The notes: generated by a model from the sequence alone, not told the origin. A stretch of 64,000 bases of DNA from Thermanaeromonas toyohensis ToBE (GCF_900176005.1 NZ_LT838272.1:1569587-1633586); one strand, 5' to 3'. Counted from the first letter of the stretch, positions 43,059 through 49,998 are shown. Numbers and translations are program-made.

Positions 43059-43937
43059 GTGAGCGAAACCTTTGACCGCTACTTTTCCCACCTGAAGGAC
43101 ACTGGCTCCTCCGCGCACACCGTCTCCGGCTACCGCAAGGACCTTTTAGCCTTCGCCTCCTGGTACCGGGGCACTTTCGGGGAGGACCCGGAGCCCGAGA
43201 AAATCACCAGCATAGACCTCCGTGAGTACCAGGGCTGGATGCGGAACGTGAAGGGGCTAAAGCCCAACACGGTAAACCGCCGAATGAAGGCGGTGAAGTC
43301 CTGGCTGTCCTGGTGCGTGAACCAGGGCTTGGCCCCCAGGCTCCCGGACTTCCCGAAGGGCGTCCCGGAGGCCAGGCGGGCGCCCCAGGCCCTGGAGAGG
43401 GCCGAGGTCAACAGGCTGCTCAGGGAGGTCGAAAGGGAGGGCGACCCCAGGGACGCCGCACTGATAAGGCTGATGCTCTCCTGCGGGTTAAGGGTGTCCG
43501 AAGCAGTATCGCTGAGGCTGGAGGACGTGGACGTGGGGGAGAGGCACGGGGTAATCGTGGTCCGGAGCGGGAAAGGGGGCAAGTACAGGGAAGTACCTGT
43601 ACCGCCCGCCGCAAGGAGGGCCCTCCGGGAGTGGCTGGCGGTCAGGGAAAAGAAATATCCCAGGTCCCCCTGGCTGTTCCCCGGGGCCACAGACGACAGG
43701 CCCCTCACGCCCGGGGCCGCCTGGCGCATTGTGAAAAAGTACGCCTGGAAGGCCAGGATATCGGATTTACACCCCCACACCCTGAGGCACACCTGCGCCA
43801 CGAACATGCTCCGGTCCGGGGCAAACCTGGTCGAAGTGGCGTCGGTGCTGGGCCACGCCAGGCTGGACAGCACGGCGGTCTACACCAGGCCCTCCGTAGC
43901 GGACCTCGCCCGGGCGGTGGAGAGGGGGGAGGCGTAG
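43059..43937 (+). CDS. XerC/XerD-type tyrosine recombinase
   Basis: The 292-residue protein has an N-terminal SAM-like core-binding domain (FDRYFSHLKDTGSSAHTVSG, LKPNTVNRRMKAVKSWLSW) and the catalytic domain. The active-site residues are R in CGLRVSEAVSLRL, K in GKGGKYREVPV, HTLRH, then GHARLDSTAVYTR with the nucleophilic tyrosine. It could integrate or excise the element or resolve multimers. GTG at 43059 follows AAAGGAGTGAGC. It is the only intact recombinase in the window and stands in the middle of the palindrome field. Confidence 0.93.
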   Translation: MSETFDRYFSHLKDTGSSAHTVSGYRKDLLAFASWYRGTFGEDPEPEKITSIDLREYQGWMRNVKGLKPNTVNRRMKAVKSWLSWCVNQGLAPRLPDFPKGVPEARRAPQALERAEVNRLLREVEREGDPRDAALIRLMLSCGLRVSEAVSLRLEDVDVGERHGVIVVRSGKGGKYREVPVPPAARRALREWLAVREKKYPRSPWLFPGATDDRPLTPGAAWRIVKKYAWKARISDLHPHTLRHTCATNMLRSGANLVEVASVLGHARLDSTAVYTRPSVADLARAVERGEA

Positions 43938-43949
43938 CCTGGCGTGAAA

Positions 43950-44018
43950 TGTCCAGTCAGGCATCCCTACTGGAAGGAACCTGGGGGTAATTACAAAAGG
44001 TGTCCAGTCGACTGGACA
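43950..44018. repeat. TGTCCAGTC half-site and 18-bp palindrome after the recombinase
   Basis: A half-site TGTCCAGTC (43950-43958) lies just behind the recombinase stop. The full palindrome TGTCCAGTCGACTGGACA is at 44001-44018 and runs into TTTTATTC. It may serve as terminator, operator or recombination-related site. Confidence 0.7.
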
Positions 44019-44050
44019 TTTTATTCTTCAAGGATTTCTCGCAAAGCAGC

Positions 44051-44198
44051 CTTTATGCTTAATTAGCGGTTCATTCCACGCGGAATACTTTTCACCCCCG
44101 GCCTATCGCAGGGTCGGGGGAAAGGAGTATTTCATACCTCAGGGACTTTTACGGAGCAACTTCTGCGCTTAATTACCCACTTTATACATCGATGTATA
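44051..44198. repeat. units C and D: same flank, different palindrome
   Basis: Unit C has GCTTAATTAGCGGTTC before ATTCCACGCGGAAT (about 44074-44087). Unit D has GCTTAATTACCCACTT (44167-44182) before TATACATCGATGTATA (44183-44198). The flank is shared and the palindromes differ; the second is identical to that at 41361. Confidence 0.6.
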
Positions 44199-44202
44199 TC
44201 TT

Positions 44203-44243
44203 CCGAGGCCGACCTGGCCCAGGCGGTGGAAAGGGGGAGGCGT
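44203..44243 (+). pseudogene. 3'-end remnant of a second recombinase gene
   Basis: GCCGACCTGGCCCAGGCGGT and the following GGAAAGGGGGAGGCGTAG match the 3' end of the recombinase (ADLARAVERGEA and stop), with a few changes and one base missing in the G run. Nothing of the rest of the gene remains. Confidence 0.65.
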
Positions 44244-44248
44244 AGCGG

Positions 44249-44272
44249 AAAGTATCGCGCGCGCGATACTTT
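44249..44272. repeat. 24-bp perfect palindrome
   Basis: Arms AAAGTATCGCGC and GCGCGATACTTT meet without a spacer. It lies 6 nt after the recombinase 3' remnant, as the TGTCCAGTC palindrome lies after the intact gene. Confidence 0.85.
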
Positions 44273-44315
44273 GGCCGGCCTGGCCCGGACGGGGAGGGCG
44301 AGGGCTGCTGTTTGA

Positions 44316-44411
44316 AATTGCCTGTGAAAATCGGCAATTTTGCCGGAATGCATAAACAATTTGCTTCCAAAAATTACCCGCAAAAATCGGTAATTTTGCC
44401 GAAATTTGCGG
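44316..44411. repeat. units E and F: AATTGCC and AATTACC types
   Basis: Unit E: AAATTGCC, TGTGAAAATC, GGCAATTTTGCCG (44315-44345). Unit F: AAATTACC, CGCAAAAATC, GGTAATTTTGCCG (about 44371-44401). The GC pair of E is replaced by AT in both arms of F, so pairing is preserved. Confidence 0.6.
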
Positions 44412-44440
44412 TAAGGAACTTCCAGTACTGGTAAAAGGTG

Positions 44441-44476
44441 TTTATCAAATTCGGCAAGATTGTCAAAATTGATAAA
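44441..44476. repeat. TTTATCAA inverted repeat
   Basis: TTTATCAAATT (44441-44451) and AAATTGATAAA (44466-44476) are near-perfect inverse arms 14 nt apart. Confidence 0.5.
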
Positions 44477-44500
44477 GTAACAATATTTTTCAACTTCAGG

Positions 44501-44553
44501 GGCTAAAGTGTTACTCGAGTAACAAAAAGTATTACTCGAGTAATACTTTAGCC
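44501..44553. repeat. two CTCGAG-centred palindromes nested in a larger inverted repeat
   Basis: TGTTACTCGAGTAACA (44509-44524, 16 bp perfect) is followed 2 nt later by a 24-bp perfect palindrome (44526-44549, arms AAAGTATTACTC and GAGTAATACTTT). GGCTAAAGT (44501) and ACTTTAGCC (44545) enclose both. Confidence 0.8.
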
Positions 44554-44561
44554 GCGAAAAG

Positions 44562-44590
44562 GTATTAGCCGAAAGTATTAGCCGGCCAAT
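44562..44590. repeat. GTATTAGCCG repeats with GCCGGC palindrome
   Basis: GTATTAGCCG occurs at 44562 and 44575. The second copy continues into ATTAGCCGGCCAAT, a 14-bp palindrome with one mismatch pair. Confidence 0.5.
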
Positions 44591-44626
44591 AATGGGGACG
44601 CCTGGCAAAAAGTTTGAGCGGGGCAT

Positions 44627-44694
44627 GTTGACTCAAGTCAACTGCGTCTACAATAGCCTTCAAATACGTCTTTGATAACATTTCCTGAGTCAAC
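44627..44694 (+). promoter_or_regulatory. palindrome overlapping a promoter, with spare half-site
   Basis: GTTGACTCAAGTCAAC (44627-44642) contains the -35 box (GTTGAC or TTGACT), and TACAAT (44649-44654) is the -10 box at a 15-16 nt spacing. A protein on the palindrome would block the promoter. Half-site GAGTCAAC lies at 44687-44694 in the transcribed part. Confidence 0.55.
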
Positions 44695-44753
44695 ACAGCC
44701 CACACATCAGTAATCGGTACCGGACGGTGCTATTCGTCGTTTTTAAAGTCTTA

Positions 44754-44779
44754 AAATTTATCGCCCGGGCAATAAATTT
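44754..44779. repeat. 26-bp palindrome before a small gene
   Basis: Arms AAATTTATCGCCC and GGGCAATAAATTT differ at one pair only. It ends 8 nt before the GTG of the following open frame and could be its operator. Confidence 0.65.
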
Positions 44780-44786
44780 GGGTTAG

Positions 44787-45035
44787 GTGAGTTCGGAGAG
44801 GGGTGTGACACAGGTGAGAAAAAGGCTAAAGCTAAAAAGCGCACTGCTCATGGAAGCCCTGGCGCGCGGCGTGGTTTCCGTGGGCGGTCTTGACCGTGCA
44901 GTCTACGGCGGGTCGCCCGGGGACCGGAGGGCCAGGGGTAGGGTCGCGGGACTGCGATATGATACGATAAGGCGAAGAAAGCGTTCGGATAAGTCTCTAG
45001 AAAAGCAAGCTATTGGGTTGATAGTAGAGCATTGA
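44787..45035 (+). CDS. small basic hypothetical protein
   Basis: An 82-residue, Arg/Lys-rich protein (VRKRLKLKSALLMEALARGV, GGSPGDRRARGRVAGLRYDT) with possible winged-helix character but no recognised family. GTG at 44787 follows GGGTTAGG; GTG at 44803 or 44814 are alternative starts. The only candidate DNA-binding gene inside the palindrome field other than the recombinase, so it may bind one of the sites; this is speculative. Confidence 0.42.
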   Translation: MSSERGVTQVRKRLKLKSALLMEALARGVVSVGGLDRAVYGGSPGDRRARGRVAGLRYDTIRRRKRSDKSLEKQAIGLIVEH

Positions 45036-45084
45036 TTTTTTGGGATGGTTCGAATATAATTGAACCTGAGCGGAGTAAGCGAAG

Positions 45085-45220
45085 CCCGGGGGTGACATCA
45101 AGCGTTAACAGGTTTCCCAGGGACGGTTAGGTACTGCTTTTTGCATTTTTAAAGCCGAAAGCAGGTCGCACGCACGGCCCCGGGAGGGGGTGACATTGGG
45201 CGTTAACACCTTCCGGGGAG
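45085..45220 (+). repeat. tandem pair of GTGACAT-GCGTTAAC units
   Basis: CCCGGGGGTGACATCAAGCG with TTAACAGG (45085-45112) and CCCGGGAGGGGGTGACATTG with GGCGTTAACACC (45178-45211) are diverged copies 93 bp apart. In the second, GGTG/CACC and CCCCGG/CCGGGG form a hairpin followed by TTTTTGTGTTTTTTG, so it can terminate transcription. Confidence 0.55.
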
Positions 45221-45282
45221 AGAGGTTTTTGTGTTTTTTGACGTCGCTGTAGCGGCGGCTTTTATTTTTTTTGTAAAAGGGA

Positions 45283-45576
45283 GTGGCCTGTGTGGCTTCT
45301 GTGCCTGTACGTTTTCGCTCTCTTTTTTGGGACACCGTGCCCGAAAGCTTGGACACGGAAAAACACAAAAGGTACATTATAGAGCGCGTGCTGGAATTCG
45401 GCGACGAGGATGCCTATCGGTAGTTATTTGCAACTTATACAGACGAAGAGATTGTTGCGGTAGTTAAATCCAGCAGGCAGATATCTCCGCGGACGGCAGT
45501 TATGATGGCCAATTTTTACGCTATTCCTTGGGAGCAAGTTACATGTTTGCGGAGTGTATTTCTTCCGAGGCCCTAA
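45283..45576 (+). pseudogene. DUF6922-like antitoxin, in-frame stop
   Basis: The frame reads VRFRSLFWDTVPESLDTEKH, KRYIIERVLEFGDEDAYR, a TAG at 45421, then LFATYTDEEIVAVVKSSRQI and SPRTAVMMANFYAIP. This is the pattern of the small protein encoded before AbiEii-type nucleotidyltransferases (DUF6922), in which Trp is usual where the TAG stands. The rest of the frame is intact, so the lesion is young. Confidence 0.68.
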
Positions 45577-45909
45577 GTTTGCTGGAGACGTTAGAGAAAG
45601 CAGAAAGTTTTCGCTCTATGGGATTTTACCTTGCGGGCGGTACAGGTTTAGCGGTGCAACTCGGTGACTTTCGAAGAGCTGAAAGGTATTGTCGAGCAGA
45701 AATACTCTGGTGTACGTTATAACTGGCTTCATTTGGTTCGGAGTCTCGGATACTTTGTCGATGCCGAAGAAGATCCCATGCCGGTACTAACAGTGTCGGG
45801 CGAGATGAAAGAAATGACTGCGCAAGAGTGGGAAAAAATAAAGCAATTTTTTACGGAGCTCCAGAGGGAGGCTCTTCTTGAGATACGGCAACGGGGACTA
45901 CGTTTTTAA
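45543..45909 (+). pseudogene. AbiEii-like nucleotidyltransferase toxin, internally deleted
   Basis: ATG at 45543 opens SSEALSLLETLEKAESFRSM with GFYLAGGTGLAVQLG, the N-terminus of an AbiEii nucleotidyltransferase. It then jumps directly, in another frame from 45664, to VTFEELKGIVEQKYSGVRYN and the C-terminal helices ending LREALLEIRQRGLRF-like. The catalytic DxD part is deleted. Together with the preceding gene this is a dead toxin-antitoxin pair. Confidence 0.7.
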
Positions 45910-45963
45910 CTGTTTTGGGGTCTGTTCCGAAACGCAGGTGCAATTTAAGTAGCCCCAAATCGT

Positions 45964-45989
45964 CTGGTAGCTACCAGCAGACTGGTAGC
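45964..45989. repeat. CTGGTAG palindrome plus half-site
   Basis: CTGGTAGCTACCAG (45964-45977, perfect 14 bp) is followed after CAGA by half-site CTGGTAGC (45982-45989). Again one palindrome with an extra half-site, in letters unlike the other clusters. Confidence 0.7.
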
Positions 45990-46300
45990 GTTGCTTGTTA
46001 GTAAACAAAAGTTAGTGAAGATTTTGATAACTAAAGAAGGATATTCCCCGCGCACCATGAGTTGTTCTGCAATGGCTTTTAAGCTGGAACTGGATTTTTA
46101 TGGGTGTTCTTAATCACTGGCTGAGCGGCAGGGAAAATTATTTTTACGGCTGTTGGTGACCTGGCCAGGACGCCTGGGACGCCGCGGGGCAGTCGGCCTG
46201 GTATTCGGCCTGGTGTATGGAAGAGATTACGCGTTTGTGAAATACGTTACTCCCGAGGGCGCAAGCAGGAAAGCTCAAAGAGAAAAGGGGGGGTAAATGA
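45990..46300. other. intergenic stretch before the ParB-like gene
   Basis: No gene can be supported in these 311 nt. One frame near 46160-46230 shows a repetitive Ala/Trp-rich reading (AWDAAGQSAWYSAWCMEE) that may be a remnant. A good ribosome-binding site (AAAGGGGGGGT) at the end belongs to the next gene. Confidence 0.35.
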
Positions 46301-47362
46301 ATGAATTTTTCGCAATTGTCATACACTGAAATGAAAGTACGACTTGATGAGCTTCGGGAGAACCCGTGGAACTTTTTTCGGGCGGCAGACCCGGAGGAAG
46401 TGAGAGAGCTGGCGCTGAGCATAAGGGAGCACGGGCTGCTGCACCCGATAGTGGTGCGGCCTGTGGAGGGTGGGTATGAGATAATATCGGGCCACCGGCG
46501 GAAGCAGGCGCTGGAGTACCTGGGTGTCAAAGAAACGACTGTAAGGGTAGTTGAAGTAGACGACGTTGAAGCGGAGTTGATGCTGATAGATGCTAACCTG
46601 GAGAGCAGGGCATTATCTCCGATGGAGGTGGCCAGGGCGATAAGGCGGAAGAAGGAGCTGATGGGGGAGAGGAGGGGAAGAAAAGAGCGCAATAATTGCG
46701 CTAATTATTCGGGGAAGACGAGTCAGTTGCTCGCATCAGAATTTGGTTTAAGTCCCCGGCAGATAGAAAACTACGACAAGCTCAACGACCTGATTCCTGA
46801 ACTGCAGCTTCTGGTAGAGAGGGGCAAGCTGAAACCCACAACAGCAGTCCACATAGCGTCCTGGCCCCCGGAGGCGCAGCGCGACCTGTACGAAGCCCTG
46901 GGGGACGAGATAGCGGAGCTTAAAGTAAAGGAGGTGATGAAGCTAAAAGAAGAGAGCGAGAGGGGATACTTTGTATTGAGAATCCTGCAGAGGAAGCTGG
47001 AGGAGGTGGAAGCGAGGCTTGCGGAATACACCCAGGCAGAAGAGTTGAAGGAGAACCTGAAAGAGGAGATAGCGCGCCTCCGGCTGCAGAAGAAGCAGCT
47101 GGAGTACGACATCATCGACCGGCAGAACGCCCTTAAGGCCCTTGAGAACCGGGCGGTGAAGAAGGGGGCGGCCCTGATAGAGCTGCTTGAGCGTTTGTGC
47201 CGTCCGGTGCAGGCGGCCCTGCCGGACATAGAGCACTACCTCGGGGAGGGTCTGGAGGACGAAGCGTTCCGGGCCTATGCCCTGAGGTGGGCGGCTGTGT
47301 TGAGGCAGGCGGCGCTCTTAATAGAGGAGCGCCTTCAGTCTAAAATGAGGCGGGTCAAATAG
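46301..47362 (+). CDS. ParB/RepB-like partition protein with coiled coil
   Basis: The N-terminal ParB nuclease-like/CTPase domain is clear (LRENPWNFFRAADPEEVREL, SIREHGLLHPIVVRP, GGYEIISGHRRKQALEYLG). The helix-turn-helix is FGLSPRQIENYDKLNDLIPE and LKPTTAVHIASWPPEAQRD. Residues 220-290 form a long coiled coil (RKLEEVEARLAEYTQAEELK, LRLQKKQLEYDIID). No ParA is next to it, so it may regulate or mark DNA rather than partition, or work with a ParA elsewhere. ATG at 46301 follows AAAAGGGGGGGTAAATGA. Its target could be one of the nearby palindromes. Confidence 0.85.
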   Translation: MNFSQLSYTEMKVRLDELRENPWNFFRAADPEEVRELALSIREHGLLHPIVVRPVEGGYEIISGHRRKQALEYLGVKETTVRVVEVDDVEAELMLIDANLESRALSPMEVARAIRRKKELMGERRGRKERNNCANYSGKTSQLLASEFGLSPRQIENYDKLNDLIPELQLLVERGKLKPTTAVHIASWPPEAQRDLYEALGDEIAELKVKEVMKLKEESERGYFVLRILQRKLEEVEARLAEYTQAEELKENLKEEIARLRLQKKQLEYDIIDRQNALKALENRAVKKGAALIELLERLCRPVQAALPDIEHYLGEGLEDEAFRAYALRWAAVLRQAALLIEERLQSKMRRVK

Positions 47363-47455
47363 TTATCCGGGAGTGCTGGCCTAGTGCTGGCGCAGAAAAG
47401 TGTAACAAAACCCGGCAACAGAACAAATTATGTTTGATGGAGGGGGATGAGCGGT

Positions 47456-48397
47456 ATGATACTTTCTGAAGGCTACACTGGCGTAAAGAAGAAGCTTGAG
47501 GCTGTTGAGGAGCAGTGGGACGAGCTTTATGCCGCCCTGCAGCAGAAGAGCATACTCCAGGGCAGGGTGACCGGTGTTGAGGAGAACGAACTGGGCGAGT
47601 GCCTGGTGGTGAACCTGGGGGCGGTGAAGGGGATAATACCGCCCGAGGACATGGGGCGCGTCCCGAAGAGGCTGTCGGCCATGATAGGCTCCGTGGTGGC
47701 CTTTCGGGTGAAGGCCATCGACAGGGCCAAGGGCGTAGTCTATCTCGACCGGAACAGCGCCCTGAGCCAGATGGCTTCGGTCACCTGGAAGGAACTTGAA
47801 GAAGCGTCTGCTGAAATCGAGCCGATACTGGCGAAGATAAACGAGCTCACGCAGCAGCTGAGCGAGACTTCCGATGCGGAGAAGATGCGGGAGCTGAGGG
47901 TCCAGCGGTCGGCCCTGTGGGAGGAGGCCAAGCAGAAGGGTCCGGTGCGCACGTGCACGGTGAGGTGGGTGGTGAAGGAAGGCGCCTACGGCGACATCGG
48001 CGGCGTCATAGCGTTCATACCCGTGCGCGAGCTCAGCTGGAGCATGGTGGAGGACGCTCGCGATGTAGTATCGCCTGGGGACAGCTTTGACGTGCGGGTG
48101 TACTACCTGGACAGGGAGAACGGCGTTGTGAGGGCCAGCCACCGCGTGCTTCTCCCCGACCCGTGGGAGAAGGCGAAGACGAAGTACGTGAAGGGCGGTG
48201 TGTACCTGGGCAGGATAGCAGGCACCAGCCCGAAGGGGTATATAGTGGAGCTTGAGCCCGGGGTGCGGCTTACGGCCCCGTTCCTGTACTTTGACCGGCC
48301 GGAAGTAGGTACCGAGGTCATGGTGGTGGTCGGCTATGTGGGGAAGCGCGGCCTGGCCGGGAAGATAATAAGGGTGCTGGGCAAGAAGGCGGTGTAG
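47456..48397 (+). CDS. S1-domain RNA-binding protein
   Basis: About 313 residues with three OB-fold S1-like units: QGRVTGVEENELGECLVVNL to about residue 105, RTCTVRWVVKEGAYGDIGGV to about 225, and YLGRIAGTSPKGYIVELEPG to the end, with a coiled linker near residues 110-150. The family binds RNA, as ribosomal protein S1. On a plasmid-like element a role in translation or RNA protection is unexpected and unknown. ATG 47456 is preferred over 47447, which touches the GGAGGGGG site. It lies 95 nt behind the ParB-like gene. Confidence 0.72.
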   Translation: MILSEGYTGVKKKLEAVEEQWDELYAALQQKSILQGRVTGVEENELGECLVVNLGAVKGIIPPEDMGRVPKRLSAMIGSVVAFRVKAIDRAKGVVYLDRNSALSQMASVTWKELEEASAEIEPILAKINELTQQLSETSDAEKMRELRVQRSALWEEAKQKGPVRTCTVRWVVKEGAYGDIGGVIAFIPVRELSWSMVEDARDVVSPGDSFDVRVYYLDRENGVVRASHRVLLPDPWEKAKTKYVKGGVYLGRIAGTSPKGYIVELEPGVRLTAPFLYFDRPEVGTEVMVVVGYVGKRGLAGKIIRVLGKKAV

Positions 48398-48400
48398 CCC

Positions 48401-49114
48401 ATGGGCCCTTTTTCCCGGGCCTTTTACGAGCTGCGGCGTGAGAGCCACGGGGGCCGCGGCGGGGTAATAAGCAGCGGGCTGGAGGGCGGTCTGGTGGAGC
48501 TGGCGGGCAGGTGGAAGGTTTACAGCGGCAACCAGGCCGCCCTGGCGCTCAGGGCCGGGCGGGAGAAGGTGAGGGCTGCGCTGTCGAAGCTGGTGCGGTG
48601 GGGGTATTTGGACAGGCTGGTGACGGGGTGCACCCCGCCGCTTTACACTCTGGGCCCGGAAGGGAGCCGGGTTTTAAGGCTCCCGCTGGAGGAGTGGGAC
48701 GCACCGCGGGCGTTCCGCCTGGTGATGGCGCACCAGCTTTATCTCAGGCTGCCGGAGATATTTGAGTACCGTGCCGACCCGGGGAGCGGCTGGGACGCGC
48801 TGCTGGAGGTAAAGGGGATACAGTATCCGGTTGTGTGCCCGCGGGCTGGGGAAGCGGAGGTGGACCGGTGCGTGCTGGTTCTGGGGTTGGTGCCTGAGGG
48901 CAGCCGGCCAGTCGTGGTGGCGGCCACGGAGGACGAAGCGGTGAGAGTGGCGTCCCGGATAAGGGCCGGGCTTCAGGCCCGGTATGTGTGGGACGACCTG
49001 CTGCGGGAGGAGGAGTTCTTTTTCTACCGATGGACTGGTTCGCGGCTGGAGCCTTCCGAGAAGGTTTCGCGCTCCGGGATAAAAACCCTTGACAGGGTCC
49101 CGCGGGCGTGCTAA
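48401..49114 (+). CDS. replication-relaxation-like winged-helix protein
   Basis: Residues 25-85 (VYSGNQAALALRAGREKVRA, ALSKLVRWGYLDRLVTG, PPLYTLGPEGSRVLRL) resemble the winged helix of Replic_Relax proteins, as in the gene at 22287. The second half is unassigned. It starts 3 nt after the S1-domain gene, so both are one operon. Two such proteins in one element suggest two plasmid-type modules fused. A hairpin (TAGCCGCCC/GGGCGGCTA) follows. Confidence 0.58.
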   Translation: MGPFSRAFYELRRESHGGRGGVISSGLEGGLVELAGRWKVYSGNQAALALRAGREKVRAALSKLVRWGYLDRLVTGCTPPLYTLGPEGSRVLRLPLEEWDAPRAFRLVMAHQLYLRLPEIFEYRADPGSGWDALLEVKGIQYPVVCPRAGEAEVDRCVLVLGLVPEGSRPVVVAATEDEAVRVASRIRAGLQARYVWDDLLREEEFFFYRWTGSRLEPSEKVSRSGIKTLDRVPRAC

Positions 49115-49121
49115 TATGGAG

Positions 49122-49144
49122 TTAGCCGCCCCTTCAGGGCGGCT
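49122..49144 (+). other. hairpin after the winged-helix gene
   Basis: TAGCCGCCC and GGGCGGCTA enclose CTTCA. The following AGGGTGTTT is only weakly T-rich, so it is a possible terminator. Confidence 0.55.
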
Positions 49145-49336
49145 AAGGGTGTTTACGGACGATTCGTGGCTTTTGGTGGATAATACTGCGCATGAGCAGC
49201 GCACGCGCGTACGGCGCGACCGGGGCGCGGATGAAGTTTCGGTGCGTAGTGGGTATGGACTTTGGTGTTGCCCATCGTTGGCAGTGAAAATCGTTGGGAT
49301 TGAAAGAAAAGAATTTTTTAGCGAGCGGCCATTCTG

Positions 49337-49546
49337 GTGGCGGCCGCTGCGGGGAAGGGAAGGCCGTGCTGGCTGCGGTATGTTTTTGGGTGTGCAGCCG
49401 GCGCGGCTTTTTGGCTTTCTTCGCTGCGTTCCTGTGCTGCTGCTATGTACACCCGCAGTTATCAGGTAAAAGCTGGTAAAGAAAGGCTGGCGGGCAAGAT
49501 ACAGGCTTTGTTCGGGTTGCCTGGTACAGAGGGCAGCGCCGGCTGA
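49337..49546 (+). CDS. possible small membrane protein
   Basis: A 69-codon frame (VAAAAGKGRPCWLRYVFGCA, AAFWLSSLRSC, then ERLAGKIQALFGLPGTEG) ends 13 nt before a strong terminator, which supports some transcript here. The ribosome-binding site is poor and another frame (49294-49479) also encodes a hydrophobic peptide, so the true frame is unsettled. Confidence 0.32.
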   Translation: MAAAAGKGRPCWLRYVFGCAAGAAFWLSSLRSCAAAMYTRSYQVKAGKERLAGKIQALFGLPGTEGSAG

Positions 49547-49559
49547 CAGGATAAAAAGA

Positions 49560-49605
49560 GGGCTGCGCTTGCTGAGCAGGGGGAGCAGGCGCAGCCCTTT
49601 TTCTT
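49560..49605 (+). terminator. rho-independent terminator
   Basis: GGGCTGCGCTTGCT pairs with AGCAGGCGCAGCCC around a 10-nt loop, followed by TTTTTCTTT. Confidence 0.9.
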
Positions 49606-49616
49606 TGGCTATCAGG

Positions 49617-49671
49617 CTTGCGCCCTGCCCCTAGAGCAATAGACCAGATTGCTTTTGGGGGAGGGCGCAAG
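49617..49671. other. long hairpin with 24-nt arms
   Basis: CTTGCGCCCTGCCCC and AGAGCAAT on the left pair with ATTGCTTT and GGGGGAGGGCGCAAG on the right, with only three non-Watson-Crick positions and a 7-nt loop. It starts 12 nt after the terminator and has no T run. It might be a structured RNA or a remnant of a mobile element end. Confidence 0.6.
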
Positions 49672-49812
49672 TCCAGGTCTTGGTAGTACTGGTGACACGA
49701 CCACCAGTGCTGAGGAGAAAGAGTAAGGCTGCGGGCGCGACTTGCGGCCTTCCGGAAAAAATGGCGACTCCGAGGGGTCAACCTGAGGGGTCAAAAGGGG
49801 GGAGGGAGAGTC

Positions 49813-49998
49813 GTGCGGAGATACCGCAGGTATCAAAAATGTGGTCAGTCCGCGGGGCGCGGCTACATAGTTGCGGTGAAGGGGATTTACCTGAAGGATA
49901 GTGGAAAATACGCGGATAGCCGTCAAGAAGTTGAAAAGGCCGGCTACCCGGAGGCCTGGGCGCTGCGGGAGTTTTTGCTGGCACAAGCGGAGATATAG
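49813..49998 (+). CDS. small hypothetical protein
   Basis: GTG at 49813 follows GGGGGGAGGGAGAGTC, a strong ribosome-binding site, and opens 61 codons (RYRRYQKCGQSAGRGYIVAV, KGIYLKDSGKYADSRQEVEK). No family is recognised. It is near the following gene and probably in the same transcript. Confidence 0.48.
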   Translation: MRRYRRYQKCGQSAGRGYIVAVKGIYLKDSGKYADSRQEVEKAGYPEAWALREFLLAQAEI

